64,000 nucleotides of DNA from the NCBI RefSeq assembly GCF_031143425.1, contig NC_090439.1:347380027-347444026 (forward strand), in the 5' to 3' direction. This stretch comes from Pleurodeles waltl (Eukaryota; Chordata; Amphibia; Caudata; Salamandridae). The translations under genes and the position numbers were made by a program. Positions 35,610 through 47,790 of this stretch are shown one piece after another (the first letter of the stretch is position 1; every line of letters starts with the position of its first letter). Under the pieces are notes generated by a model. That model was not told the origin of the DNA. It ran no database searches and saw only the letters and a program-made list of their open reading frames with translations.

Positions 35610-38600
35610 GTCACAATTATCCTATTATTTACTTACATGACACTTAATACCCTAACAGATGTGTGGAGTTTAATAAAATATCTACCTGTCCATGAGACAG
35701 GCTGCTTCATAAATCTACTTGTCCTGTAAAAAAAATCTACCTGTTCATGTGGTGCCATGTAGTGCGAGGACAAATTATGGCAGTAATCTGATAATATATG
35801 AGCTCTGACAATAGCCCCTCTGATTATGGCAAGGCTAATAGTTTAGTAGGGCTTAAACACTAGCAATTTTCTTATTTTGCCACATTTTCGCAGATCTACA
35901 TACTAGGGCTGGAGGAAGCAGTAAGCAAAAGATGCAGGGTTGGAATGCCTTTGAGTCTGTGCAAACCTACTCCCTTGCATGTTTTGAGGATTTTCACCAG
36001 CTCTTCTCTAATCTTTTCCCATTCTGAGAAAGGTTGAAAATTTACTCCTGACAAGGGCAGGAGTAGAAGTTCTTACAGGACTGGGAAAAAAGTGGTTGGA
36101 GAGAAAGTAAATGCACAATAGACTTTGGCATGACCAATCTGCACATGCATATTTGCTTGTGCTAAAGTACAGTTTACAAATATTTTCTAGGAGTATGATT
36201 TATTGGTCTTCTTATGTCAATTCTTGTGAATTCATGAAAGCCATAATACTGCAGTACTGCAAAGACATATACCATGGGTGCAATTTGTGACTTTCTTTAA
36301 GAATTGGGCCCGTAATTTGGTCTGGCGTTAACCACCCGTTTGTTTTTATTAAAATTCTACTTCTGCTTCTATCCATCTATCAGATGGCTTTACTGTGAGT
36401 GATAGCATTTGGCTCTTTCACAGGGAGCACATTGGCACAGAAAGTAGTGTACTTTTTTAGATCAAAACATATTTTTGCTTTTTGGCAGTGTTTGTCACAA
36501 TTGTGAGGGTCTGGCAACCACCCACAACAATAAAGTTTTCCAAAAGCCATTTCTAAACAAGACACGCATTTACAAAACCAAAACACTGACCACCAAAGCC
36601 AAATTGGGTGGCAATGCTTGTTTTTTTCATGTTTCCTATAATTCTTTGAAGCTAGTTACATTGATTTTCTATTGTAAATATTTTTGGGAAATACTAGCAT
36701 GCATCAACACATTTTACTAAATGATTCTTCAAAGAAATGGTACCTAAAATTTCAATTTAGCAAAACTTTTTTTTTCTAGTTGCATTTTTTTCTGAGCATT
36801 TTATTTTGAAAGCTTGCTTACAATCATCTAATCAGAGAGTATTATGTGAGCATTATACATAGCCTCATATTGTTAAACTTTTCAAACATGTGTGTAAAAC
36901 ATTTTTTATAGAAACCGCTGTCACTAGTGCAGTTCGAGCTTACAACATTTAGTTAGAGCATTCACCCTAATAATAAAGGCTTTGCATTAATGAACCACAA
37001 ATGCAAGTTTAAACACCACGAGCATATGAACACAAATATTACCTCAACTGTAGACACTTCCCTTCTCTGTAAAGTGGCACCCAAGGGGTTTGTGCTGCAG
37101 GGGCTTGGGCCTACTTGTCCCAAGGAAAAAAGAACCATAAAAACGTATTGTCCTTGACCCCAAACAATATGTCCTGGGCATTGGGCTATACGAATTCTAC
37201 AGCTTTGCTGTGATAATATGAAGACTCCCCTTGTGCTGCCCCCACACAGGCGTCCATATCTTAAATGTGACCCTCCCTTCCCTTTACACATTTTACTCTG
37301 AACCCCCCCTCTCCAGTTCCCCTACCAAAGCTTCCACATGCTATTCCGCTTCAAATTCTCATGGTCACCAGGTGTTTCAGACTATTGAACGGCTCCATGA
37401 GCAGATCGACATCCGCCCAAAGTTTTTCCCCTTTCTACTCCTCATTCCAGAGTTCACCTCCACCACCTTCCCAAATAGTTCACTTAGTTGATGTCCCAAA
37501 ATAGCTATCTCTAATTTCCAGAAGCAAAATTCAGACTGCTCCCCAGTTCCATGTGCTACTGCCACCCGATGTTACATGCCCCCTCAAAGACTGCACTACA
37601 CCTGGCTACTATTACCAACCCAACCAAATCATCCCTGGCTACACATCACCGGTGATTACCTGGCAGGTGAGCGACTCTACCCCAGTGACACTTTCATAAA
37701 TATGACAAGGCTACCCAATCATGTGTAGCTGGGGAGCACATCAGGAAGAATGCTCATATACTCGTTGACTTTATTGCATAGTGTATTGCACTATCTATAT
37801 TCTTTTCTGCTGAGCTAATTATTTGTATTTTGCTGTTAGTCGCTACCCTGGAACAAAGCACAAAATCTAATCAAATATTGTTATATAGAAAAGATAATAA
37901 AGAATGGGTACAGTGTATAGGTGAAGATCGCCCCCTGTGTCTAGTGCCTTCATAAGCTGTAGTTTATGGGGCCTGAGAATTGGAAACTGTGTTAAGCCAA
38001 AGGCCATGTTTATTACATCACCCTTTGCAACCAGTGTGCACTGTAGTTCCCTTCAGGCTTTGGGTGCAGAGTTTCACTCACAGACAGACCCTATTCTGAA
38101 GTTCAAAACAAATAGAGATGAGTGCCCATTGAGATCATGGTCCTGGCCTACGCACTACTATTCGCAATTCCCAGTGTACATGAGGTACAGCTGTACTCAC
38201 CTAGCATAGGATGAGGCACTGCCCTTGAGTTAGATCATGCAAGCCTATCACAAGAGCTCACTGGACATCATTCGACAGGCCTGGTGTGGAGACTTTGAGT
38301 TTATGACCCTCTCTAGCAGCTCCTGGTGACCACATCATTGAGTAATGTCCAGAAGGCTATGTGCCGAGCCGGCTGAAGGGTGTAATACTTTGCTTCTTTC
38401 TCTGCTTTCTGCTCCATACCATGGAACTTCATCTTTTAAAAATGATAAAATTTAGGGAAAGGTCTGACCAAGAGGCTTGACATATACTCCATCCTTCCTT
38501 CTAATGACAATAAGGAAAATTTCCCTTTTCTTTACATGTGGCCACATTAGTGTTTTTTCAATTTTAAATATTAAATACAGGCTTGTGAACTCCACGGTTA

Positions 38601-38639
38601 GGTGACCACATGCTTACTAGTTTCTATTGATAGCAGGTT
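35610..38639. other. No recognisable feature
   Basis: About 3 kb of AT-rich DNA. Short frames on both strands look random; I found no domain, RNA gene or repeat ends. Confidence 0.35.
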
Positions 38640-39115
38640 CTTGTAATAACAAGCATTTGCAATGCAACGGGTCTCGCGTTTGCTCATGTTAGAGCTGATA
38701 GCGTTGTAAACTCCTAGCCCGACTTTTCACCTATCGACAAAAGTGTATTTATGTACGTAACCGTAACCGAAAAAGTACAATTAACTGTGTAAAGCGCTCG
38801 ACTTCTGCCAAGCGAAATCGCGCTAGTAAAATAGAGAAAAAGTAGTCCAAGAGCCGGACAGAAAACAGCGAGCCTCGCATGTTTTCTGTACTTGGTCGAT
38901 GCGCTCGAGGAGGGCTAGCCACCGGAAAAGGCATGACGTATGCATGCCTTCGACTAATGAAAGAAAGCGGATTTTAATAGACAAGCCCACAAACCAATAA
39001 AAAACACGGACGTGATGTTGACAGGGCTCCGAACCCTTTTCTAATAACTAAAGCGTCTTGCTGCGATACGCATGCGCGAGCGCATGCAACGCAGGCTCGA
39101 CCCTTAAAAATTAAA
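38640..39115. other. CpG-dense island, possibly a promoter-like repeat
   Basis: CpG dinucleotides are several-fold denser here (roughly three dozen by eye) than in the AT-rich flanks, including a palindromic run gcgatacgcatgcgcgagcgcatgc near 39061-39087 (partly listed). There are CCAAT/ATTGG-like and AATAAA-like words (accaataaaaa near 38991). No protein frame is convincing. It could be a CpG-retaining repeat (LTR or SINE-like) or the edge of an unmethylated regulatory region. Nothing is recognised from 39116 to 39509. Confidence 0.35.
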
Positions 39116-39509
39116 AAGGAAATTAACCATCGGACCAGCCTAACAAGGCCAGACCTGCTGACTTTGCCAGTGCTTGTTTATTTGCAATTTCTGAACAATG
39201 TGCCAATCTGTGAATGAGTGTTTCATTTTGTTTTATTCTCAAACGTGTGTGCACATGCCTGAAATGGGGTTCCTAAAATCATAGGCATGCTTATATACCG
39301 TTTTTGGATGTGAGTATGTTACGTTAACCAGTAACAATTTGTGCCTAATTATTAATTCTTCGTCTTCAACCCGCATGCGTTTTCATGAACAAACATTGAT
39401 ACGCGCCGACTAAACAGTTCTCTGTTGTTCATGTCTGTTCAAAAAGGGGTGCTAACGTGAACATTGTTGTATTGATGATTTACTGTAATAAATAAGACTG
39501 AGAAACATA

Positions 39510-40117
39510 GGGCCTCATTCTAAGTCTGGCGGGCGGCGGAGGCCGCCCGCCAGACTTCCCCCCTCCAGAATACCGCACCGCGGTCGGAAGACCGCTGCGG
39601 CTATTCTGTGTTTTACACTGGGCTGGCGGGTGACCGCCAAAAGGCCGCCCGCCAGCCCAGTGTAAAACTCCCTTCCCACGAGGACGCCGGCTCAGAATTG
39701 AGCCGGCGGAGTGGGAAGGTGCGACGGGTCCAGTTGCACCCGTCACAAATTTCACTGTCTGCAATGCAGACAGTGAAATTCCTTGTGGGGCCCTCTTACG
39801 GGGGCCCCTGCAGTGCCCATGCCATTGGCATGGGCACTTCAGGGGCCCCCAGGGCCCCACGACAACCCATACCGCCATCCTGTTCCTGGCGGGAGAACCG
39901 CCAGGAACAGGATGGCGGTATGGGCTGTCAGAATCCCCATGGCGGCGCAGCGAGCTGCGCCGCCATGGAGGATTCTAATGGGCGCCGGTTTTCCACTTCT
40001 GACCGCGGCAACACCGCCGCGGTCAGAATGCCCTGCGGGGCACCGCCAGCCTGTTGGCGGTGCTCCCGCCGACCCTTGCCCCGGCGGTTCCTTACCGCCA
40101 GGGTCAGAATCAGGCCC
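39510..40117. mobile_element. GC-rich MITE made of consecutive hairpins
   Basis: Bounded by gggcctcattctaag on the left and by an inverted right end reading gggcctgattctgac on the minus strand, with a 3-bp duplication ata (39507-39509 and 40118-40120). The 608 bp consist almost entirely of consecutive inverted repeats: for example 15-bp arms at 39523-39537/39542-39556, 20-bp arms within 39609-39667, 16-bp arms at about 39748-39780, long arms within 39784-39860 and 39869-39921, and shorter ones to 40062. It is non-coding; the Arg/Pro-rich frames are composition artefacts. The target duplication and ends suggest Harbinger-type mobilisation. Confidence 0.85.
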
Positions 40118-40120
40118 ATA

Positions 40121-40889
40121 GTCGATTAACTTAAGAAATTCAGATGTAGGTACCAGAGTCAAATTCTCGGTATGGCTTAGCCCTCACAGACAAAGCATGA
40201 ACCCATTAGAAGGCACATCATGTCTGCCAGATATATTTTCCCTTTTTTTGACCCTGCATTTAATTAAAACTCTTAGCCTTTTGTAAATAGAATAAAATGT
40301 GCATTTATGTCTTATTCACCTCATACTTCCTGGGCTTTAAATTGGAAAAGAGAGCAAGTACTCACCAAATTAAGAAGTGGCCTGTGGGGCAGGCGAGGAG
40401 GTGGGTTTAGGTGCGGGGCCAGGGTGCAGAGGTGCTGGGAAACATTTACTGGAATCAAGATGTTCTCGGTGCCAGTGATAACAGATACAGTTCTGCAATC
40501 TGTAGTTTATTCCATGTGCCCTTGCTGGTATTAAACACAATTCAAGCAAAGGTGGGCAGCTTGAGGAAGAAACGTGAACAGTGATATACTGCCAACTAAT
40601 ACTAGACAACGCATCATTAACTATGAGGTCTTCCTTTTGGTCAGAAGCACTGGTTCATTAAAAGTACAATCTGTATTTCTGAGGCCACTAGGATCAATTG
40701 CACAAACTAAAATGTATTCACCTGACTGAACACAAGTCAGTTAAAAATCAACAAAATAAGAACGCACCAAAAGAAAGCCCAAGTTGTGGGATTGTATGTG
40801 GTGGCTAAGAAACTGCAAATAAATACTACAAAAAGATCAACAGTGATTGTTAACAGACATAAAAAACGCATCCATATTGAATAACAGGG
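40121..40889. other. No recognisable feature
   Basis: AT-rich DNA between the GC-rich MITE and the hAT relic. No feature recognised. Confidence 0.4.
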
Positions 40890-42240
40890 AGACTTTTCTT
40901 CTCCCTGTTGTATGTTGTATGAGAGACAAGCTGTCTGATCAGCAGATCCCCTTCCCACATTTAGCCATGTTTTTATATATAATATTAGTGGTTCAAATCT
41001 TTGAATAGGTGGGTCAACACATTTTCAAAAACAGGGATGACAGATGACTCATGGAAAGACAGTCTATCTTTGATGTGAGCAGATCATTCATACAGCTAAA
41101 CCTATGTTCACATTCACTGGTGGACACAACAAGGCTTTGAGCAGTTTTCATCAATAGCTTAAAATCTAAAGGTATATTGGCAGTGTTGTACTCCTTGAAC
41201 TCTCTAAATCTGGTGATGCTATGCACCACATTTACTCTCAAGATTTGGCATAACTGCCTATATCTATTCCATCTTTTGGCATGTTTTCTGGACAAAGCAG
41301 TTTTATGTGGTGGGTAAACAAGTTCATGTTGTCTCCCTGAGAAGTGTTCACCACTTTTTATTGCTGCCATGGGAAGATTTTGTGGTGTAAATCTTGTTTT
41401 TTACGTTTTTAGCCATGCTCCTGCAGAACTAAACTGCATTTATTGTTGGAAATTTGCTCTTTTCATGGAGGTTTTAACCCCTGAAAGTAAGTCTTCCATG
41501 GCTACATCAGTATATGGGCCAGGGGTGTTAATTAATTCAAATACTCTGACTGCCCTTGTCAGCAATATTCAGCATCAAATTCAGGAAATTAGAAAAAAGT
41601 GTGCACATCCGAATCATTTGCAACAGCAGCACACAAGCAAAGGGCACACACAGATTTCCCAGTAAATATGGTCGATTCATCAATTAACAAGGATGTTTTA
41701 TGGATATTTTCATGCATTTTATGGATATTTTCCAAAATGTCCTTTGTAAATTTTTCCCTCATTCCCAAAGCTATGTGGTCTAAAATGTGAGCACATGAAT
41801 TGTTACTATGCAGAACACAGTCCATATTCAATCCATTCATTTGCACCTCTACATTGAGTGACATATCTAGAAATGGCTGTCCATGCTGTACAAAACATGT
41901 GGCATGCTGTTGTCTGCTCTACCTTATACACCATATGTTCCTGATTTGCCATGCTTCATCTCAAGGACTCTTTTGCAAAATTCTCTGCAGTGGCATGAGC
42001 TGTTAAAAATTTATGCTCTCTGATTTTTTTCCTGTAGAGACATCAGTCTCTTACATTTCTCTTTTGTTTTGTAATGAGTTTTAATCCTTAGAGGTCCTTT
42101 GCATGCAGTGTTTTTGATGAACCACGTGTTCAATATTTTAATTTCCAACTATTAGCCACCTATATTATTTACAGAAATTCCTCTTGTGCTCAGTTTTCCA
42201 ACACTCGGGAATTTCCAGGTCTATAAAATCATTTGTAGCA
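40890..42240 (-). pseudogene. hAT transposase relic, KIAA1586-like
   Basis: hAT transposases excise and reinsert DNA elements; KIAA1586-like genes are domesticated or mobile members. Read on the minus strand from 42240: 'ECWKTEHKRNFC' (N-terminal block before the zinc-binding region), an 'AHATAENFAKESL' helix near 42010, then 'VLHSNNSCAHILDHIA' and 'SLLIDESTIFTGKSV' (41589-41864) with the first catalytic-type Asp. After a deletion of most of the catalytic middle, the dimerisation domain appears at 41014-41370 ('NIPLDFKLLMKTAQSL', 'TSECEHRFSCMNDLL'). 'PLILYIKTWL' and neighbours near 40970 end the protein. Several stops and shifts. I see no terminal inverted repeats, so the element's limits are unknown. 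Confidence 0.7.
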
Positions 42241-44089
42241 GATGTAGCAGTGGAAAGCAGTGTATTGTTTAGGAAACAACAACAATTCACTAGAATGATG
42301 CACAGTAGTGTCAATAGTGCTATCATCACCTGAATGATGAATATTACAATTCCCTTCAGATACAACAGATTCAATGTCCTCAACACACTCCGGCTCCATC
42401 TACTTCCTTTTAGTATCTTGAGAATCACTATCCTTCTGCAACCACTTCAGCAAACTCATTTTCACCACATAGAATGAATTTGTATCTGTAGCAGACTAAT
42501 GTCTGACAAGGACAGCTTCCTTCCATTCGCAATGTCTGATAAATCCCGGCGCAGTGAAACTGTAACATATAGAGAAAAAAGTTGTTGCTTTGATCTGCAC
42601 TGACAACACATAGATGACATGTGGATGGTGTAAACTGACTTGACAATGTGAAGGCTGCCATGAGGTGAGAATGGCAAATGGAAGGTAAAGTAATATGTTC
42701 TGATTCAAGGACAGAAATAATACCAGTGTTCATCCAGGAACATTAAGGCATGAACTTTGGTAGGTCATTCTAGATGTAACACCACCACCTCATTCCAAAC
42801 ACCATATTTTTAACACTACAACCTCCAAGGCAAGCACACGCTAGCATATGGGTCCAAAATCTGCAAGGCCTTTTGTTGAAGAATAGCAAATGAGTTCTGC
42901 GTGGCACTGTATGATGCATTAAGATAGACAAAAAGCTGCCAAATACATTCCATACATTCAAGCTTAAGTCATGTAACTGGTCTCTTTCAATAAAAGAGCT
43001 CTCAAGTTTCCTAGGTTCACATGTGAATAACTCATTGAGTCCAGTTATTTTTTTCTTTGCATTCAGAGGCTTGTAGTCCTGTTTTTATGATGGTATGACT
43101 GGAATAGCAAGTCTCAGAATGCACAACAAAAATCTGGATTAAGTAATCTATTCACCCAGCTGGACCCATCTGTACCTACAGCCTAGCAGCAACCCCCACA
43201 CACCGACTTTATCAAAGAAACAAGAGTCCATACAGGGGTGAAGTGTGTCCATTACTCCTTGCAGCACTTAGCATAGGTCCAATTAGTACCCCAACTGTGG
43301 CATTCCTGGTTTGAAAACCATGAAGTGAGCTAAATGTGTCCTTATGTAATTTCCCAACACTGGGACTCAGGAAATGTTACATAAGACAATGAAGAGTGAC
43401 TTTTCATTCACAATAGTATGCATTATGTTAAAAGTGCTTGGTCTGCAGAAACACAAAATCAAGATTTAAAACCCAATGTAGTGGATTTTGTAGTCTCTAC
43501 TAATATGAATTCATTATTACCCAAAGGAACCCCTTTAGCAAATTTAGTATGATTAAAGACTGAAAAAAACATACATTTCTAAACCTAGGCCTTGCAGTTT
43601 GCATTCAGCTCTATAATACTAGTTTATAGCTCACTGTGCTATATGAGGAATGTGACTTGCGGACTGCAACTAACAAATGGACCTGTGTGATAAAATCAAT
43701 AATCTATTGGACCATCTAAATAAAATAAAAATCTGTGATCTGCATGTTACACAGTATGCAATGCTGCCACATTGCCCTCTATGCTACTTCATTCTGAGTA
43801 AAACACAGAACATGATAAATGTGTTTTTTACATGCCTGTTAAAAGACCAAAAGATGTGTATCCAGACAAGCTCTTCAGAATTAAGAAAAATAAATGTCTC
43901 CTAAATTGGCTGATTCTAAATAAAGAAAAGAAAAGTGAATATATACTTTATCAAAGATCATGCAATGCTTTGCAAGACTGGAAGCTGTGCTACCAACAAG
44001 CTAATGGGGCCAACACATCTGGTAGCAATGTGTTGGTGAAAAGATTGGACCCTCAAATGGTGCCCTTTATGACAATAGTGTGAGATAGT
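42241..44089. other. No recognisable feature
   Basis: Short frames on both strands; some of this may be untranslated or N-terminal hAT sequence, but no motif supports it. Confidence 0.35.
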
Positions 44090-45235
44090 GTACGGAAATA
44101 GGCTACTGGTAGAGAGGCTGTGAAACTCTAGTCAAGAAGCAACCACAATTTTGTCATAGTGAAGCACAAGCAAATCCCAAGTTAGCCTGTGCTCAACCTT
44201 CTGGTAGCTTGATACAAAATCAGTCAGTCTTAACTTAGAGTCAATGTGTAAAGTATTTGTGCAGTACACAAACAGTAATGAAGTGAAAACACAACACAAG
44301 AAAAAACCCACACCAATTTAGGAAAATAGAGTAAAATTTAAGAAATTATTTGACACCAAAACGAAAAAAAATCCAATTAGTAGAACTGGAGACATGCAGT
44401 TTTAAAGGTTTGTAAAAATCAAACCTTAACAAGAAAAAAGAACCAACTGGGGTTATACGGTCGCAGTTGACCCTGTCCAAGCCACACGTTTAGGCCGACT
44501 GCAATGGAGCAAGGGCCAGATACAGGACTGCGTTAGGCCGCTGAAATGTACCTTATCACTTGGGAGTCGAGATGCGCAGTCCATGCGTCAAACTGCACAG
44601 ACTGGTGTTGAGGAACCATCAACGAGGAGCTGCGATGTGGGGTACGGTTTTGAGATGCGCTGTGCATCAGTGAAGTTGATGGCCTTTTATGAAGAGCTAT
44701 GATGCAAGGCCCTACGTCGTCATCAAGAAAGCCAGTGGGGCTTGGGGAGACTTGTGCTGCCATCCATTTGCTCAGAGGATGAGATGATTTGCACTGAACT
44801 GGTGTCGGCGTCAGGCTACTTTGACGAAGAAGAAGCCACAGAAGCTTGTGAGGTCTTGATCTGAGGTGCGTCAATGATGAACTGTGTCTCACTGGGCCGA
44901 AATTGATGGTCGGGTTGTGTTGCGCTGTGACAAGAAGCTAAGAGATGCATCAACGCCGAAGAAGCCCTATGTCCCTGTGGCTTGAACAGGGGCCAGGCAA
45001 CTGGTCCTTGGAGATTTCTTGAATTCTTGGGTCCACAAAGGCAGGCCGGATTTAGCAGGGCAGCCTAGAGCAGAAGAAGAGACCTGGTACAGCAACAACA
45101 GGCCATAAGCAGCAAAGAAGTCCTTGGTCAGCAAGGAGGTCAGCAGGGCAGACTTCACAGCTGGGCAGTCCTTCTTCCTCGCAGATCCACTGGTCCAGAA
45201 GTGATCTAAACAGTTAGATCTGAGGGTCAACTACT
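44090..45235. repeat. Anonymous repeat-like DNA adjoining the integrase-first Gypsy relic
   Basis: No protein is recognised. The block changes from AT-rich (44090-44440) to a stretch with many gatgcg/gatgcat words (44560-44960) and then a CAG/AGC-rich stretch (45000-45200). Its position directly 3' of the minus-strand RT relic suggests LTR or inserted retrotransposon leader DNA, but no LTR pair is visible in the window. Confidence 0.3.
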
Positions 45236-45720
45236 ATAGTTGGCACAGGTGGTCGTTCCAGCTGGAGCTGAAGACTCAAACCCTGTCAGGACCTGATTGA
45301 CCAACCTCTGGAAGGTGGAAGGGACGTTCTTCAACCTGAAGTGCATCACACAAAACTGCAAGTGGCCCTCCAGTGTAGACAACGCAGACCTCTCTTTGTC
45401 TCCTCAGTGAAGGTGATCTGCCAGAACCCAGACGTCAGACCAAACCTGATGAGGATCTTGGCAGCCCCAACCCACCAATGACCTCATCAGCTCAAGGGAT
45501 GGGTGATCATCAGTCTCAGTGACTAAATTGAGCACCTGGTAATCCACACACAATCTAAATTCTGGAGGGGCAGCCTTGGGGACCAACACCAGTGGGCTGG
45601 ACCAAGGGCTGTTTTTAGGGCTCAATAACTTCTAACTCTGGCATCTTGAAGACCTCCTCCTGAATGCTGGCTCTCACTTTGTCAGACAACCTGTAAATCA
45701 TGTATGCTGTCTCCAGTGTC
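45236..45720 (-). pseudogene. Ty3/Gypsy reverse transcriptase fragment (Gmr1-like element)
   Basis: On the minus strand the sequence reads 'YRLSDKVRASIQEEVFKM' (the linker that precedes RT), 'NSPWSSPLVLVPK' and 'FRLCVDYQVLN' (RT fingers, block 2), then 'LQFCVMHFRLKNVPSTFQRL' (block 4 region). Stops and a frame break separate these parts, and the sequence ends before the catalytic DD box. It lies 3' of the integrase parts on the same strand, so the pol order is integrase then RT. Confidence 0.75.
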
Positions 45721-45788
45721 AAAATCATGGATACACAATGTAGTGAGTCCCGAGGTGAGGGAAAAAAAAGAGACATATTACCCAACTA

Positions 45789-46613
45789 CTAACAGTAGTC
45801 TCTCTGTTCTAGGGTCAGGGGAGAGGAGAGGCTGACACTCCCCACTGACCCATGCAGCTCCTTGGAAGAGAGGAGGTTGGGGAGAAGTCCACTTGTCTCC
45901 TCCGCTCCATCATTCACTACCAGGAGCATGGTAAACTCGGACCTCTCAAAGTGGGGTTTGAGGTGATTGACATGTTGGACCCACAAGGGGTTCATTAGTG
46001 TTTTGAGGTCTACCAGGTAGGTGACCTCCTCCTTGTGCTTCTTCACCTCATATATCCCAGACCATCAGACCTGAAGGACATGGGGCTCCACAGTCTCCAT
46101 CACCCACACTTTTTGACCAGGCTGAAACTCAACCAGAGTGGCCTTCTGTTCCTACCAGCACTTAATAATCTCCTGGCTGGCTTCCAGATTCTCTTTCACC
46201 TTCTTTCAGAAGTGCTTTATCTAGGTGCAAAAGGCCAGCATATAGCTGACCACATCTTGAGGGGCTTTTTTGGGAGCTTTTTCCCAACTCTTCTTCACCA
46301 TTCTGAGAGACCCTCTGTCAGGGTGACCGTACAGAAGCTCAAAGGGACTGAACCCAAACCTCTTCTGCAGTATCTTCCTGTAAGTAAACAACAGGCATGG
46401 CAAGAGGACGTTCCACTTTTGCCTCAAAGTCTCTGGAAGGACCATTATCACGCCTTTCAAGGTCTTGTAGGCTCTTTCCATATGCCCATGGGTCTGAGGA
46501 TGATAGGGTGTGGAGAACTTGTATTTTACCCCACACTCGTCCCACATGTACTTCATGTACGCTGACATGAATTTAGGACCTTTGTCAGAAACTACCCCTT
46601 TTGGGGCGGAGTC
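45789..46613 (-). pseudogene. Ty3/Gypsy integrase catalytic core (3' part) and C-terminal domain
   Basis: Integrase inserts retrotransposon DNA into the chromosome. The core fragment carries 'GVVSDKGPKFMSAYMKYMW' with the second catalytic Asp and 'STPYHPQTHGHMERAYKTLK' with the catalytic Glu; the expected 'NG' before the Glu region has become 'HG'. It continues through 'FGFSPFELLYGH' to about 46221. After a frame break the C-terminal segment reads 'VTYLVDLKTLMNPLWVQHV' and 'NHLKPHF', a chromatin/DNA-contact domain typical of this group. The first catalytic Asp is absent because the 5' part of the gene is interrupted by LINE sequence at about 46613. The broken frame is non-functional. Confidence 0.8.
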
Positions 46614-47790
46614 ACAGAGAGGGGAAAAGTCCAAATGTGGAGGCAGCTGTGTGCAGGGGAGGGTCTGTCCCCCAAAAATTATCTCCAGCCCCACTTAAGA
46701 CCTTAGACATTCGAAATATAGCTGATATCATCGGGTTATTGGAGGAAGCCCTTGCCAAGCTACTGAACCCTGTTTTATCTGTGGTACAGATTATTGACAA
46801 ATCATTGAAGGAGCTAGTTCAGTAAAGCTGTCTGAAAACAAACAACACTGCCATTTGGATGCTGTTACCTGCCCCCAATGTGACCCACAAGTTCTAAGAC
46901 GTCCATGGTGGGTAATAACCTGGGACTTTTTCAACCAACTAAGACACCTCTGGGCTCTATACCCCAAAGTGGTCCCCGATAATAGTACAGGGTACTCCAA
47001 CCTAAGGAATGTCACTGCTGGTCCTGCCCTTGAGGAACTAGAAGGCAACAGAAAAAATATTTAAAGGTTACACCTGCCCTCGGCTTGCACACTGTACGTT
47101 TTAGTATTAAAGAACACCACCACCTGAGACCTACTCAAATTTAAACAGATGCTCAGCTGAAGAACAGTGATTTATTGGTTCAGCTCCATCCGTGGGTATA
47201 TTAGTAGTGACATTCTATCAAAGGAGATAATAGAAGTTTAAAGAGTACAGGGTGCTGGTGATTGTACAGTGCTAAACTTTCGCAAAATGAAATTGGTGAA
47301 GTATATCCTGAATAGATTTCCCAGTGTCCTAGGGCTCCCATAAGGCATTATTCCAGTCCCTTTGGGTTTTTTCTACTGGCATCGTTTTGTTGGACCGCAC
47401 CCGAGATTCGGGCAATACCTGGAAAAAAATTGGAATTTTTATATAGTAAACCGATACAGTGTTCTTAAAGAGGTTGATTGACTGTTAGATGCCAAGGGGG
47501 GTATTACCTCCAACTAGGTATCCGCTGGTAGCTCTGAAAGGGAATACCCCATAGCTAATGCTCATGTAATGGCTTATTCTGCTGAGCACCCTGGGGACAT
47601 CATCTCGCCCACTGGACATACTTACCGGCTACCACAATTTGAAGTGAGGGCACAATCTTTGGATACCACCATCCCACCAAGTCTAATTGATAGAGACATT
47701 GGGATGGACCCTGCTCTATCACATATAGTTGTCCTGCCTCGCCCTTCCATTCCACCTCAAATCAGCTTGGCTTCTTTGGAGACCCTATAC
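46614..47790 (+). pseudogene. LINE 5' part with ORF1-like remnants
   Basis: Plus-strand frames such as 'IADIIGLLEEALAKLLN' (helical, 46730-46825) and 'WWVITWDFFNQLRHLWALYP' (46855-47064) followed by 'LVKYILNRFPSVLGLP' resemble degraded LINE ORF1 sequence and lie just upstream of the endonuclease. No Cys-knuckle or clear RRM was identified. The exact 5' junction with the Gypsy integrase is near 46613. Confidence 0.4.

Noticed and set aside
39480..40162. Several Arg/Pro/Gly-rich frames on both strands
   Set aside because: They come from the GC-rich hairpin-chain MITE and have no protein signature.
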